Shown here: piece by piece, positions 7,798 to 16,458 of the stretch
How the letters are laid out: the number at the start of each line of letters is the position of its first letter
Position numbering within the stretch: the first letter of the stretch is position 1
Source: Nonomuraea wenchangensis
Lineage (GTDB): Bacteria > Actinomycetota > Actinomycetes > Streptosporangiales > Streptosporangiaceae
NCBI RefSeq assembly: GCF_900111685.1
Contig: NZ_FOHX01000031.1
Location: 1-38,208 of the forward strand
Direction of reading: 5' to 3'
Length of the DNA: 38,208 bases
Notes under the pieces: generated by a model
Told to the model about the DNA's origin: nothing
The model's input: the letters and a program-made list of their open reading frames with translations, nothing else
Databases searched by the model: none
Translations under genes and position numbers: made by a program

Positions 7798-9491
7798 CGG
7801 CCATCAGGCTCTCCTTCGCCTGGCAGCGGCTGCGCGCGGTCCTGCCCGACCCCGCCGGCCTCGCCGCCATGACCCGCACCCCGCGCCACGACCTCGTGGC
7901 CGGGCTCACCGTGGCGATCGTCGCCCTCCCGCTCGCGCTCGGCTTCGGCATCAGCTCCGGCATGGGCGCCGAGTCCGCGCTCGCCACGACCATCGTCGCC
8001 GGAGCGCTCGCCGCCTTCTTCGGCGGCTCACGCGTCCAGGTGTCCGGCACGAGCGGCGCCATGACCGTCATCCTCCTCCCGATCATGAGCGCGCACGGCC
8101 CCGCCGGAGTGCTCACCGTCGGCGTGCTGGCCGGGCTGCTGCTGATCGCGCTCGCGCTGGCCCGCGCGGGCCGCTGCATCGCGCTCGTGCCCGCCCCGGT
8201 GGTGGCCGGGTTCACCGTCGGCGTGGCCTGCGTGATCGGGCTGCAGCAGCTCCCCACCGCGCTCGGCGTGGCGGCCAGCGGCCACGACAAGGTCGCCGTC
8301 GTCGCCTGGCACGCCCTGCTCGACTTCCTGGCCCGGCCCCACTGGTGGGCCATGTCCGTCACCATCGCCGTGGCCGCCGTGCTGCTCGTGGCGGCGAGCC
8401 TGCGGCCCACGGTGCCGTTCTCGCTGCTCGTCGTGGTCCTCGCCACCGTCGTCGCCGAGACGGCCGAGCTGCCGCTGGCCCGCATCGGCACCCTGCCCAC
8501 CGGGCTGCCCGCGCCGTCGCTCGGCTTCCTCGACGCCGCCGCGCTGCCGTCACTGATCGGGCCGGCCGTCGCGGTGGCCGCCCTCGCCGCCCTGGAGTCC
8601 CTGCTGTCGGCCTCCGTCACGGACGGCATGACGCGGGGCCCCCGGCACGACCCCGACAGGGAGCTGTTCGGGCAGGGGGTGGCCAACCTGGTGGCGCCGC
8701 TGTTCGGCGGCATGCCAGGCACGGGGGCCATGGTCCGCACCGCGGTCAACGTACGCGCCGGCGCCCGCTCGCGGCTGGCGGCGCTCTCGCACGCGGCCAT
8801 CCTCGCCGCCATCGTCTACGCCGGGGCCGACCTGGTCTCCAAGATCCCGCTCGCCGCGCTGGCCGGCGTGCTGCTCGCCACGTCCATCAGGATGATCGAG
8901 GTGGGCACCGTCCGCGCCCTGTTCCGCTCCACCCGGTCCGACGCCGTCGTCCTGGTGCTCACCGCCGTCGCCACGCTCATCCTCGACACGGTGCTCGCCG
9001 TCGTCGTGGGGCTCGTGGTGGCGGGGGCGCTCGCGCTGCGCACGCTCGCCCGCAACACCCGCCTCGACGCCGAGCCACTGCGCCACGAGGAGCACCCGCA
9101 CCACACCGAGGACGAGCACGCGCTGCTCGCCGAGCACATCGTCACCTACCGGCTGGCGGGGCCGCTGTTCTTCGCGGCGGCCCACCGGTTCCTGCTGGAG
9201 CTGTCGGCGGTGACCGGCGTGTCGGTGGTCGTGCTGCGCATGTCACGGGTCAACGGCCTCGACGCCAGCGGGGCGCTGGTCCTGGGCGACGCCATCGAAC
9301 GCCTCGAACGGCGCGGCATCCTCGTCTACGTCTCCGGCATCCCCGACGGCCACCACCAGCCGCTGGAGGCGCTGGGGGTGATCACCCGGCTCAGCGAGGC
9401 GGGCCAGGTCTTCGCCACCACGGCGGAGGCCATCGCGGCCGCCCGCGACCGGCTGCGCAACACCGGCGTCCTGCCCCGCCTCGCCGGCTGA
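7794..9491 (+). CDS. SulP-family anion transporter with STAS domain
   Basis: A 565-aa secondary transporter of the SLC26/SulP family, which carries sulfate, bicarbonate or related anions. Residues about 30-420 make up the multi-helix membrane domain, beginning with the conserved DLVAGLTVAIVALPLALGF block. Residues about 430-550 form a C-terminal cytoplasmic STAS domain containing the conserved NGLDASG loop. No fused carbonic anhydrase is present, and the substrate cannot be assigned. The GTG start has AAGGA 9 nt upstream and overlaps the stop of a 20-aa leader ORF, suggesting coupled translation. It is followed by a strong bidirectional terminator. Confidence 0.9.
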   Translation: MTAIRLSFAWQRLRAVLPDPAGLAAMTRTPRHDLVAGLTVAIVALPLALGFGISSGMGAESALATTIVAGALAAFFGGSRVQVSGTSGAMTVILLPIMSAHGPAGVLTVGVLAGLLLIALALARAGRCIALVPAPVVAGFTVGVACVIGLQQLPTALGVAASGHDKVAVVAWHALLDFLARPHWWAMSVTIAVAAVLLVAASLRPTVPFSLLVVVLATVVAETAELPLARIGTLPTGLPAPSLGFLDAAALPSLIGPAVAVAALAALESLLSASVTDGMTRGPRHDPDRELFGQGVANLVAPLFGGMPGTGAMVRTAVNVRAGARSRLAALSHAAILAAIVYAGADLVSKIPLAALAGVLLATSIRMIEVGTVRALFRSTRSDAVVLVLTAVATLILDTVLAVVVGLVVAGALALRTLARNTRLDAEPLRHEEHPHHTEDEHALLAEHIVTYRLAGPLFFAAAHRFLLELSAVTGVSVVVLRMSRVNGLDASGALVLGDAIERLERRGILVYVSGIPDGHHQPLEALGVITRLSEAGQVFATTAEAIAAARDRLRNTGVLPRLAG

Positions 9492-9504
9492 CCCCGCCCG
9501 CCCC

Positions 9505-9549
9505 GCGCCCTCCTCCTGAGCCACGTGCCCGTGCTCAGGAGGAGGGCGC
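9505..9549. terminator. Bidirectional terminator, perfect 17-bp stem
   Basis: Arms GCGCCCTCCTCCTGAGC (9505-9521) and its exact complement (9533-9549) enclose an 11-nt loop. It stands between the convergent SulP and PLP-enzyme genes and can act on both. There is no T-tract, as is usual in actinomycetes. Confidence 0.85.
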
Positions 9550-9567
9550 CGGGCCCGGACGGTCAGG

Positions 9568-10746
9568 TCAGGCGAGCTGGGCGATGCCCTCCAGGAGACG
9601 GTCGACGTCGGAGCGGTCGTTGTAGGGGACGAGGCCGGCCCGTACGGCTCCGCCCGTGTCGCGGATGCCCATCGCGCCGGTCAGCTCCCAGGCATAGTTG
9701 TGGCCGTTCCAGACGTTGACCCGCTGCCGGGCCAGGTGCTCGGCCACCTCGCGCGGCGTGCGCCCGGCGACGGTGAAGTACGCGGTGGCGGTGCGGCGGG
9801 CGGGCTTGCCCCACACCGTGACGCCCGGCAGCGTCTCCAGCCCCTCGACGAGGACGCCGAACAACTCCAGCTCGTGCTCCTCCGCCGCCGCCATCGAGGC
9901 GAGCAGCCGCTCGCGCCGGTTGCCGGCGCCCGGCACCATGGCCGCCAGGTGGTCCACGGCGGCCGTCACGCCCTCCAGGTCGGCGAAGGCCGCCGTGCCC
10001 GTCTCGAACCGTTCCGGCACCGTGTCGGGCGAGGAGGCCAACTTGTCCGGCCGCAGCGTCTCCAGCAGCGCCGGGTCGGCCACCACCGCGCCCACGTGCG
10101 GCCCCGACCACTTGTACGCGCTCGTGGCGTAGAAGTCCGCGCCGAGCGCCCGCATGTCCACCGGGCCGTGCGCGGTGGCGTGCACGCCGTCCACGTACGT
10201 CAGCGCCCCCGCCCGGTGGGCGATCTCGGCGATGGCGGCGACGTCGGGACGGGTGCCGATGATGTTGCTGGCCGCGGTCACGGCCACCACGCGGGTGCGC
10301 TCGTTGACGAGGCTCGCGTACTGCTCGACGGGCAGCTCGCCGGTCACCGGGTCCACCTCGGCCCAGCGCACGGTGGCGCCGGTCTGCGTCCAGGGCCGGA
10401 CGTTGGCGTCGTGGTCGAGCCGGGAGACGACGACCTCGTCCCCGGGCCCGGCGAGAGCCCGGGACAACCGGTAGGTGAGGGTGGTCATGTTGGGGCCGAG
10501 GATCACGCCGCGGGGGTCGCCGCCGACCAGGTCGGCCACGGCGGCCCGGCAGGCGGCCACGATCGCGTCGGAACGGTGGCTGGCCGGGAACGCGCCGCCC
10601 ACGTTGCCGATCCCGCCGCGGTAGGCGTCGGAGATGGCCTCGATCACCGAGCGCGGGGTCTGCGTGCCCGCGGCACCGTCGAGATAGGCGTAGCCGTCGT
10701 TGAGAGCGGGGTAGCAGGCGCGTACCGCTTTGATGGGGAAGGGCAT
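9568..10746 (-). CDS. Cysteine desulfurase-like PLP-dependent enzyme
   Basis: A 392-aa class V (fold type I) aminotransferase-like protein. The Schiff-base lysine is K212 in SAYKWSGPH, and the cofactor-binding Asp is D186 in YVDGVHA. True desulfurases such as SufS and NifS carry a catalytic cysteine in a C-terminal loop. Here the only cysteines are near residues 11 and 66, so persulfide formation is unlikely; a lyase or epimerase-like role is more plausible. It belongs with the 'cysteine desulfurase-like' subfamily rather than the Fe-S pathway, and no suf genes are nearby. Start ATG at 10746. Only 9 bp separate it from the divergent AlkZ-like gene, so the promoters must overlap the opposite coding sequences. 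Confidence 0.85.
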   Translation of the reverse strand: MPFPIKAVRACYPALNDGYAYLDGAAGTQTPRSVIEAISDAYRGGIGNVGGAFPASHRSDAIVAACRAAVADLVGGDPRGVILGPNMTTLTYRLSRALAGPGDEVVVSRLDHDANVRPWTQTGATVRWAEVDPVTGELPVEQYASLVNERTRVVAVTAASNIIGTRPDVAAIAEIAHRAGALTYVDGVHATAHGPVDMRALGADFYATSAYKWSGPHVGAVVADPALLETLRPDKLASSPDTVPERFETGTAAFADLEGVTAAVDHLAAMVPGAGNRRERLLASMAAAEEHELELFGVLVEGLETLPGVTVWGKPARRTATAYFTVAGRTPREVAEHLARQRVNVWNGHNYAWELTGAMGIRDTGGAVRAGLVPYNDRSDVDRLLEGIAQLA

Positions 10747-10755
10747 GATATGTAG

Positions 10756-11805
10756 ATGCTCACCCTCCGCGACCTCAACCGTGCGACCTTGGCCCGGCAG
10801 CACCTCCTGGAGCGGTACGAAGGCGACGTGACGGACGTCGTGCACCGGCTGGCCGGGCTGCAGGCGCAGGAGCCGAGGCCGCCGTACCTCGGGGTGTGGT
10901 CGCGGCTGGCGGACTTCGAGCGGGCGGGACTGCACGCCGCGCTGCACGCCGGGACCGTGCTGCGGGCCACGATGTGGCGGGCCACGCTGCACCTGGTGAC
11001 GGCGGCGGACTTCGCGGCGTTCCGGCCGCTGCTCGCGCCCGTGCTGGCCGCCGCGGCGCGCCGCTTCGACGGCTACGACGCCGCGGCCGTGGTCGCCGCC
11101 GCCGAGCGGATGCTGGCCGAGCGCCCGCACACGTTCAACGAGCTGCGCCCGCGGCTGCTGGAGGAGTTCCCCGGCGCGAACGACCGGGCACTCGGCTACG
11201 CCGTGCGCATGCTGACCCCCCTCGCCGTCGTGCCGACCGGCGACCGGTGGAGCTTCCCGCGCGACCCCGCTTTCGCCCCGCCCGGCATCGGCCTCGACCC
11301 TGACCCCCGCCCGCAGGCGCTCGTCGAGCGCTACCTGGCCGCGTACGGCCCCGCCACGCCCGCCGACGTGCAGTCCTGGTCGGGGCTCGGCGGGCTGCGG
11401 CCGGTCATGGAGGCGATGGAGCTGGACCGGCTCGCCGGGCCCGGCGGCAAGGAGCTGTTCGACCTGCCGGGCGCGCCCCGGCCGGGCGGCGACGTGCCCG
11501 CGCCGGTGCGGTTCCTGCCCGACTTCGACACGCTCGTCCTCGGCCACGCCGACCGCACCCGGTTGCTGGCCGACGCGTACAAGGGCCTGGTCACCACCAA
11601 GAACCTGCGGGTGCGGGCGGTCGTCCTGGTGGACGGGTTCGCGGCGGGGACGTGGCAGATCAAGCGCTCGGGCAAGAAGGCCAAGCTGCTGCTCAGCCCC
11701 TTCGAGGGGCAGCTCTCCCGGGACGCGGTGGCGGAGGAGGGCCTGCGGATGCTGGCCTTCGCCGAGCCGGACGCCGCCACCCACGACCTGGAGGTCACGG
11801 CCTGA
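10756..11805 (+). CDS. AlkZ-like winged-helix DNA glycosylase family protein (paralogue 1)
   Basis: A 349-aa member of the HTH_42/DUF1006 family. The characterised member AlkZ unhooks azinomycin interstrand DNA crosslinks, and E. coli AlkX is a relative. The catalytic Gln-x-Gln motif is present as LQAQE (Q36 and Q38), in the same place as in AlkZ. The following PPYLGVWSRL block and the WRATLHLV block are family hallmarks. It heads a probable operon with the WS/DGAT gene (55-nt gap) and a second paralogue. Many actinomycetes have several copies with unknown substrates, so a self-resistance or general repair role is inference. Confidence 0.85.
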   Translation: MLTLRDLNRATLARQHLLERYEGDVTDVVHRLAGLQAQEPRPPYLGVWSRLADFERAGLHAALHAGTVLRATMWRATLHLVTAADFAAFRPLLAPVLAAAARRFDGYDAAAVVAAAERMLAERPHTFNELRPRLLEEFPGANDRALGYAVRMLTPLAVVPTGDRWSFPRDPAFAPPGIGLDPDPRPQALVERYLAAYGPATPADVQSWSGLGGLRPVMEAMELDRLAGPGGKELFDLPGAPRPGGDVPAPVRFLPDFDTLVLGHADRTRLLADAYKGLVTTKNLRVRAVVLVDGFAAGTWQIKRSGKKAKLLLSPFEGQLSRDAVAEEGLRMLAFAEPDAATHDLEVTA

Positions 11806-11860
11806 CGGTGCTTGCCCCGCCGGACGGAGTCTGGTTGGTTCGGGACGGAGGTGGTACGCC

Positions 11861-13315
11861 GTGCCGCAGCTCACCGCCCTGGACGCGCAGTTCCTCAACA
11901 TCGAGACCGCCACGAACGTCGCGAACATCGCCGGCCTCGCCATCCTGGACGGCGAACTCGACCGCGCCGACCTGCAGGCCCTGCTGGGACGGCGGCTGCC
12001 GTACGTGCCCGCCCTGCGGCGCAGGCTGGCGCCGGTGCCGTTCGGGCTGGACCACCCGTACTGGGCGCAGGAGGACGACCTCGACCTCGACTACCACGTC
12101 CGCGAGATCGGCCTGCCGCGGCCCGGCGACGACCGGCAGCTCGCCGAGCAGGTCTCCCGGCTGCACGCCCGCCGTCTGGACCGGAGCCGCCCGCTGTGGG
12201 AGATCTACCTCGTCCACAACCTTCCGGGCGGACGCACGGGCCTCTACACCAAGATCCACCATGCCGCCGTGGACGGCATCGGCGGCGCGGACGTGCTGGC
12301 CGCGCTGCTCGACACCACCCCAGAGCCGCCGACCGGCCAGGAGGACCCGCCGCCCGGCATGCGGGAAGCGCCGCCCGGCCGGGACGAGCCGCCGCCCGGG
12401 CAGGCGGAGATGGTGGCGCGCGGCCTGGCCAGGCTGGCGGCGAACCCGGCGCGGGCGGTCCGGTTCGTCGCGGAGGCCGTGCCGCACCTGGACGAGATCC
12501 CCGTGGTGTCGTGGCTGCCCGGCGCCCGGCCGCTGTCCGGGCTCGCCCGCAGGCTGGCCGGCGCGGGCGGCGTGCCCGGCCTGCCCGCCCTGCCCGCGCC
12601 ACGGACGCCGTTCAGCGGGCCGGTCTCGCAGCACCGGCGGTTCGCGTACGTGTCGCTGCCGCTGGAGGAGGTCAAGGCGGTGCGCAAGGCGTTCGGCGTG
12701 ACCGTCAACGACGTGGTCATGGCGGTGTGCGCGGGCGCGCTGCGCGGCTGGCTGGCGGGGCACGGCGGCGTGCCGGACGGTCCGCTGGTGGCCGGGGTGC
12801 CGTTCTCGCTGCGCGAGGCCGGCGTGCGGGAGCCGGGCAACCAGGTGACGATCATGATCGCGCCGCTCGCCACGCACGTCGCCGACCCCGTCGAGCGGCT
12901 GCACGAGGTGCGCGGGGCCATGCGCCTGATCAAGGACCGCTCGGCGCTGGCGCCGGCGCGGTGGCTGCGCGAGTTCAGCGCCTCGATGCCGGCCGTGCTC
13001 ATGGGGCTGGCCGCGCGCTCGGCCTTCGCGCTGGTGGGGGAGACCGCCCCGCCGATCAACGTGATCATCTCGAACGTGCCGGGCCCGCAGCTCCCGCTGT
13101 ACGTGTGCGGCAACCTGCTGCTGACCCACTATCCGGTCTCGGTGATCACGGACGTCAGCGGCGGCGTCAACATCACCGCCTTCTCCTACAACGGCTCGCT
13201 CGACATCGGCGTCGTCACCGACCGGACCATGGTCCCCGACGCCTGGGAGCTCGCCGGGCACCTGCGCGCCGCCCTCGACGACCTGCTCAACGCGGAATCA
13301 TCCTTGCCGCATTGA
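11861..13315 (+). CDS. WS/DGAT wax ester synthase/diacylglycerol acyltransferase
   Basis: A 484-aa O-acyltransferase that joins acyl-CoA to diacylglycerol or fatty alcohol to form storage triacylglycerol or wax ester, acting at the membrane face. The catalytic HHxxxDG motif is intact (H133-H134 to D138-G139, in KIHHAAVDGIGG). The PLWEIY motif precedes it, and a C-terminal NVIISNVPGP block matches the conserved ND-type motif of the family. A proline-rich linker (about 160-185) separates the two halves. The GTG start has GGAGGTGG upstream. It is flanked on both sides by AlkZ-like genes in the same orientation (55 nt before, 16 nt after), so the three are probably co-transcribed. Confidence 0.9.
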   Translation: MPQLTALDAQFLNIETATNVANIAGLAILDGELDRADLQALLGRRLPYVPALRRRLAPVPFGLDHPYWAQEDDLDLDYHVREIGLPRPGDDRQLAEQVSRLHARRLDRSRPLWEIYLVHNLPGGRTGLYTKIHHAAVDGIGGADVLAALLDTTPEPPTGQEDPPPGMREAPPGRDEPPPGQAEMVARGLARLAANPARAVRFVAEAVPHLDEIPVVSWLPGARPLSGLARRLAGAGGVPGLPALPAPRTPFSGPVSQHRRFAYVSLPLEEVKAVRKAFGVTVNDVVMAVCAGALRGWLAGHGGVPDGPLVAGVPFSLREAGVREPGNQVTIMIAPLATHVADPVERLHEVRGAMRLIKDRSALAPARWLREFSASMPAVLMGLAARSAFALVGETAPPINVIISNVPGPQLPLYVCGNLLLTHYPVSVITDVSGGVNITAFSYNGSLDIGVVTDRTMVPDAWELAGHLRAALDDLLNAESSLPH

Positions 13316-13331
13316 CGCCTACGCTCGGCGG

Positions 13332-14465
13332 ATGATCCTCGACCGCCGGGTGCTCAACCGGACGACCCTGGGCCGCCAGCTCCTGCTGGACCGCGCCGCC
13401 CTGCCTCCCGCCGAGGCCGTCGCGCGGCTGGTCGCGCTGCAGGGACAGGAGGTCGACGCGCCGTACGTCGGGCTCTGGTCGCGCCTCGCCTCCTTCACCC
13501 AGGACGACCTGACCGTCCTCCTCCACGGCGGTCAGGTCGTCCGGGGGACGCTGCTGCGCGCCACCCAGCACCTCTCGTCAGCCGACGACTACGTGTGGCT
13601 GCGCCCGCTCGTGCAGCCGGTCCTCGACCGCATGAGGAAGGGCGCCTTCGGCCGCGCACTCCGGGACGTGGACCACGTGGAGCTCACCGAGCTGGCCCGC
13701 GCCCACCTGGAGGGCGCGCACCGCGACGGGCGCGTCCTCACCCGGCCGCAGCTGCGCGACCTGCTGCGCGAGCGGTGGCCGCAGGCCGACCCGGCGGCGC
13801 TCGGCTACGCGGCGCAGACGCTGCTGCCCATCGTCCACACCCCGCCGAACGGCGTCTGGGGCCGCGGCGGCGCCACGCCGTTCGCCCTGGCCGAGGACTG
13901 GCTGGGCCGCCCCATGGACGGCCCGCTCGGCACGCAGGCCGCCGCCGAGCGGCTGGTGCGGCGGTACCTGGCGGCGTTCGGCCCGGCGTCGGTGATGGAC
14001 GTGCAGGCCTGGTCGGGGCTCACGCGGCTGCGCGGGGTCATGGAGGGCATGCCGGACCTGCGGACCTACCGGGACGAGACCGGCCGCGTCCTGTACGACC
14101 TGGCCGGGCTGCCGCTCGCCGACCCTGGCACGCCCGCGCCCGTGCGCTTCCTGCCCTGGTTCGACAACCTCATGGTCGCCTACGCCGACCGCGGCCGGCT
14201 CATGACCGCCGAGCAGCGCAAGGCGGTGTGCGTCGGCGCCGCGATCTATCCCACGTTCCTGGTCGACGGATTTGTCGGTGGCATGTGGAATCTTGGTGGT
14301 GGAGTGCTGACGGCCGAGCCCTTCCACCCGCTGCCCGCGCGGGTGCGCGAGGAGCTGGAGGCCGAGGGGGCGCGCCTGATGGCGTTCGCGGGGGTCGAGG
14401 AGGGGAGGTTCACCTGGTTGCCGCCCAGGGCGGACAGCGGGGGCGAGGGGAGCCCGAGGGCCTAG
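13332..14465 (+). CDS. AlkZ-like winged-helix DNA glycosylase family protein (paralogue 2)
   Basis: A 377-aa protein of the same HTH_42 family as the gene at 10756. The catalytic motif is LQGQE with Q37 and Q39, the same residue numbers reported for AlkZ. It is followed by APYVGLWSRL, and LRATQHLSS corresponds to the conserved block after it. The two copies share architecture but are clearly diverged, so this is an old duplication. The ATG start is 16 nt after the acyltransferase stop. A short acidic/Gly tail (about 365-377) is unique to this copy. The substrate is unknown; repair of alkylated or crosslinked bases is the family-based guess. Confidence 0.85.
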   Translation: MILDRRVLNRTTLGRQLLLDRAALPPAEAVARLVALQGQEVDAPYVGLWSRLASFTQDDLTVLLHGGQVVRGTLLRATQHLSSADDYVWLRPLVQPVLDRMRKGAFGRALRDVDHVELTELARAHLEGAHRDGRVLTRPQLRDLLRERWPQADPAALGYAAQTLLPIVHTPPNGVWGRGGATPFALAEDWLGRPMDGPLGTQAAAERLVRRYLAAFGPASVMDVQAWSGLTRLRGVMEGMPDLRTYRDETGRVLYDLAGLPLADPGTPAPVRFLPWFDNLMVAYADRGRLMTAEQRKAVCVGAAIYPTFLVDGFVGGMWNLGGGVLTAEPFHPLPARVREELEAEGARLMAFAGVEEGRFTWLPPRADSGGEGSPRA

Positions 14466-14616
14466 ACGTGCTGTCGAGTCGTTCCCGTTGGGTAGCTTGG
14501 ATGTTGGGCGGCCCGTGCGGCCGGTGGCTCTTTCGCGATGTCCGAGGTGGCGATGCCGTAGTCCCGTTCTCACCACGCGTTCCGTGCGTCCGTCCAAAGC
14601 GAGCGAGGAGAAAGTC

Positions 14617-15585
14617 TTGTCCGAAGCAGCAGAGGTTCTAGAACTGGACGACACCAGCGCCGACGGCGGTGCGCCGCTCGGCGCCGACTCGGTCAAGGCC
14701 TACCTCAAGGAGATCGGCCGGGTGCCGCTCCTCAACGCCGAGCAGGAGATCGACCTCGCCAAACGCATCGAGGCCGGCCTGTTCGCCCGCGAACGCCTCG
14801 ACACCGAGGAAGGGCTCTCCGACGAGCTGAGGGGCGACCTGGAGTGGGTCGCCGCCGACGGCGTCGAGGCCAAGCGCCGCATGCTGGAGGCCAACCTGCG
14901 GCTGGTGGTCTCCATCGCCAAGCGCTACACCGGCCGCGGCATGCTCTTCCTGGACCTCATCCAGGAGGGCAACCTCGGCCTGATCCGCACCATCGAGAAG
15001 TTCGACTACCGCCTCGGCTACAAGTTCTCCACGTACGCGACCTGGTGGATCAAGCAGGCCATCACCAGGGCCATGGCCGACCAGGCCCGCACCATCCGCA
15101 TCCCCGTCCACATGGTCGAGCTCATCAACAAGGTCGCGCGGGTGCAGCGCCGTCTGCAGAGCGACCTCGGCCGCGAGCCGACCCCGGAGGAGATCGCCGC
15201 CGAGACCGACCTCGAACCCGACCGGGTCGTCGAGGTCCAGGGCTACGGGCGCGAGCCGGTCTCGCTGAGCATGCCGCTCGGCGAGGAGGGCGACAGCGAG
15301 TTCGGCGACCTCATCGAGGACACCGAGGCCGTCTCCCCGGCCGAGGCGGTGTCGTTCACGCTGCTCCAGCAGCAGCTCCACCACCTGCTCGACCAGCTCT
15401 CCGAGCGGGAGGCGGGCGTCATCACCATGCGCTACGGCCTGGCGGACGGCAAGCCGCGCACGCTCGACGAGATCGGCAAGGTCTACGGCGTCACCCGCGA
15501 GCGCATCCGGCAGATCGAGGCCAAGACGATGTCCAAGCTGCGCCACCCCTCCCGGTCGCTGGCGCTGCGCGACTACCTGAGCTGA
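14617..15585 (+). CDS. Group 2 RNA polymerase sigma factor (SigB/Hrd-like)
   Basis: A 322-aa sigma-70 protein with region 1.2 (SVKAYLKEIGRVPLL), region 2 (LIQEGNLGLIRTIEKFDY and YATWWIKQAITRA), region 3 and region 4 ending in VTRERIRQIEAKTMSKLRH. It lacks the long N-terminal region 1.1 of the primary actinobacterial sigma. Its length nearly equals mycobacterial SigB, so it is a stress or stationary-phase alternative of the HrdA/C/D type. TTG at 14617 is chosen because GAGGAG lies 6 nt upstream and homology begins soon after; an in-frame start at 14488 would add an implausible Arg/Pro-rich tail. The 151-nt leader (14466-14616) has only a weak -10-like TAGCTT at 14493-14498. Confidence 0.88.
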   Translation: MSEAAEVLELDDTSADGGAPLGADSVKAYLKEIGRVPLLNAEQEIDLAKRIEAGLFARERLDTEEGLSDELRGDLEWVAADGVEAKRRMLEANLRLVVSIAKRYTGRGMLFLDLIQEGNLGLIRTIEKFDYRLGYKFSTYATWWIKQAITRAMADQARTIRIPVHMVELINKVARVQRRLQSDLGREPTPEEIAAETDLEPDRVVEVQGYGREPVSLSMPLGEEGDSEFGDLIEDTEAVSPAEAVSFTLLQQQLHHLLDQLSEREAGVITMRYGLADGKPRTLDEIGKVYGVTRERIRQIEAKTMSKLRHPSRSLALRDYLS

Positions 15586-15659
15586 CCGGGACACGTGGTG
15601 TTCCGCCGGTGGCGAGAAAGGCTGCGCAAACAAGCACTCAAGAGTGCCCCGAGAGCCTG

Positions 15660-15687
15660 CTGACCGCACCGGCGGCTGACCTACGTT
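15660..15687 (+). promoter_or_regulatory. Promoter of the methyltransferase gene (leaderless)
   Basis: CTGACC (15660-15665) and TACGTT (15682-15687) are separated by 16 bp. The GTG start codon at 15694 is 6 nt past the -10, where transcription should begin, so the mRNA is probably leaderless. No Shine-Dalgarno site is present. Confidence 0.45.
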
Positions 15688-15693
15688 CGCAGG

Positions 15694-16458
15694 GTGAGAC
15701 GCACCCGTTCGAGCCTCGTCCACCAGATGGCCTACGCCGCGGGCCATCCGCACCGCATCGCGCCGCACCTGCGGCGCGTGGCCCGCGACACCTGGTTCCG
15801 CCTGCGCAGCCGCGACCACATCGCCTACTACCGCCGCGTCATGCGCTCCGACACCGCCCGCGACCCGGAGGGCGCGGTCGGCTCGCACACGCACAAACGC
15901 TGGCTCGCGCTCGGCCGCACCCAGTTCGACTACCTCGTGGGGCACGGGCTGAGGCCGGAGTGCCGGATGCTGGAGATCGGGTGCGGTAACCTGCGCGCCG
16001 GCCGGCTGTTCATCGACTACCTGCACACCGGCAACTACTACGGCCTCGACATCTCGCCCGACATCCTCATGGCGGCCCAGGACACCCTCGTCCGCTACGG
16101 CCTGCGGGACAAGCTGCCGCACCTGACACCGGTCCGCGACCTGCGCCTGGAGTTCCTGCCCAGCGGCTTCTTCGACGTCGTGCACGCCCACAGCGTCTTC
16201 TCGCACTCGCCGCTGGAGGTCATCGAGGAGTGCTTCGCGCACGTCGGGCGGGTGATGAAGCCGGAGGCGCACTTCGACTTCACCTTCGACCGCACCGAGG
16301 GCCGCGAGCACCAGGTGCTGCGCGAGGACTTCTACTACCGCACCGAGACGCTGGTGGAGCTGGCCGGCCGGCACGGGTTCACGGCGACGTTCATGGCGGA
16401 CTGGGAGCCGCTGCACAAGCAGTCCAAGCTCCGCCTCACCCGACGGCCGGAGGCGTGA
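15694..16458 (+). CDS. Class I SAM-dependent methyltransferase
   Basis: A 254-aa methyltransferase. Motif I (LEIGCGNLRAG, about residues 91-101) binds S-adenosylmethionine, followed by GLDIS at the end of strand 2 and FFDVVHAHSVFSH as motif IV/post-I. A basic N-terminal 60 residues precede the fold. No acceptor can be inferred. Its 3' end overlaps the convergent beta-galactosidase gene by 23 nt, so the two transcripts are antisense there. No terminator hairpin was seen at that junction. Confidence 0.8.
   Translation: MRRTRSSLVHQMAYAAGHPHRIAPHLRRVARDTWFRLRSRDHIAYYRRVMRSDTARDPEGAVGSHTHKRWLALGRTQFDYLVGHGLRPECRMLEIGCGNLRAGRLFIDYLHTGNYYGLDISPDILMAAQDTLVRYGLRDKLPHLTPVRDLRLEFLPSGFFDVVHAHSVFSHSPLEVIEECFAHVGRVMKPEAHFDFTFDRTEGREHQVLREDFYYRTETLVELAGRHGFTATFMADWEPLHKQSKLRLTRRPEA

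Noticed and set aside
10747..11943. Minus-strand continuation of the PLP-enzyme frame (would give 791 aa)
   Set aside because: It runs antisense through the AlkZ-like gene; homology starts at the ATG at 10746.
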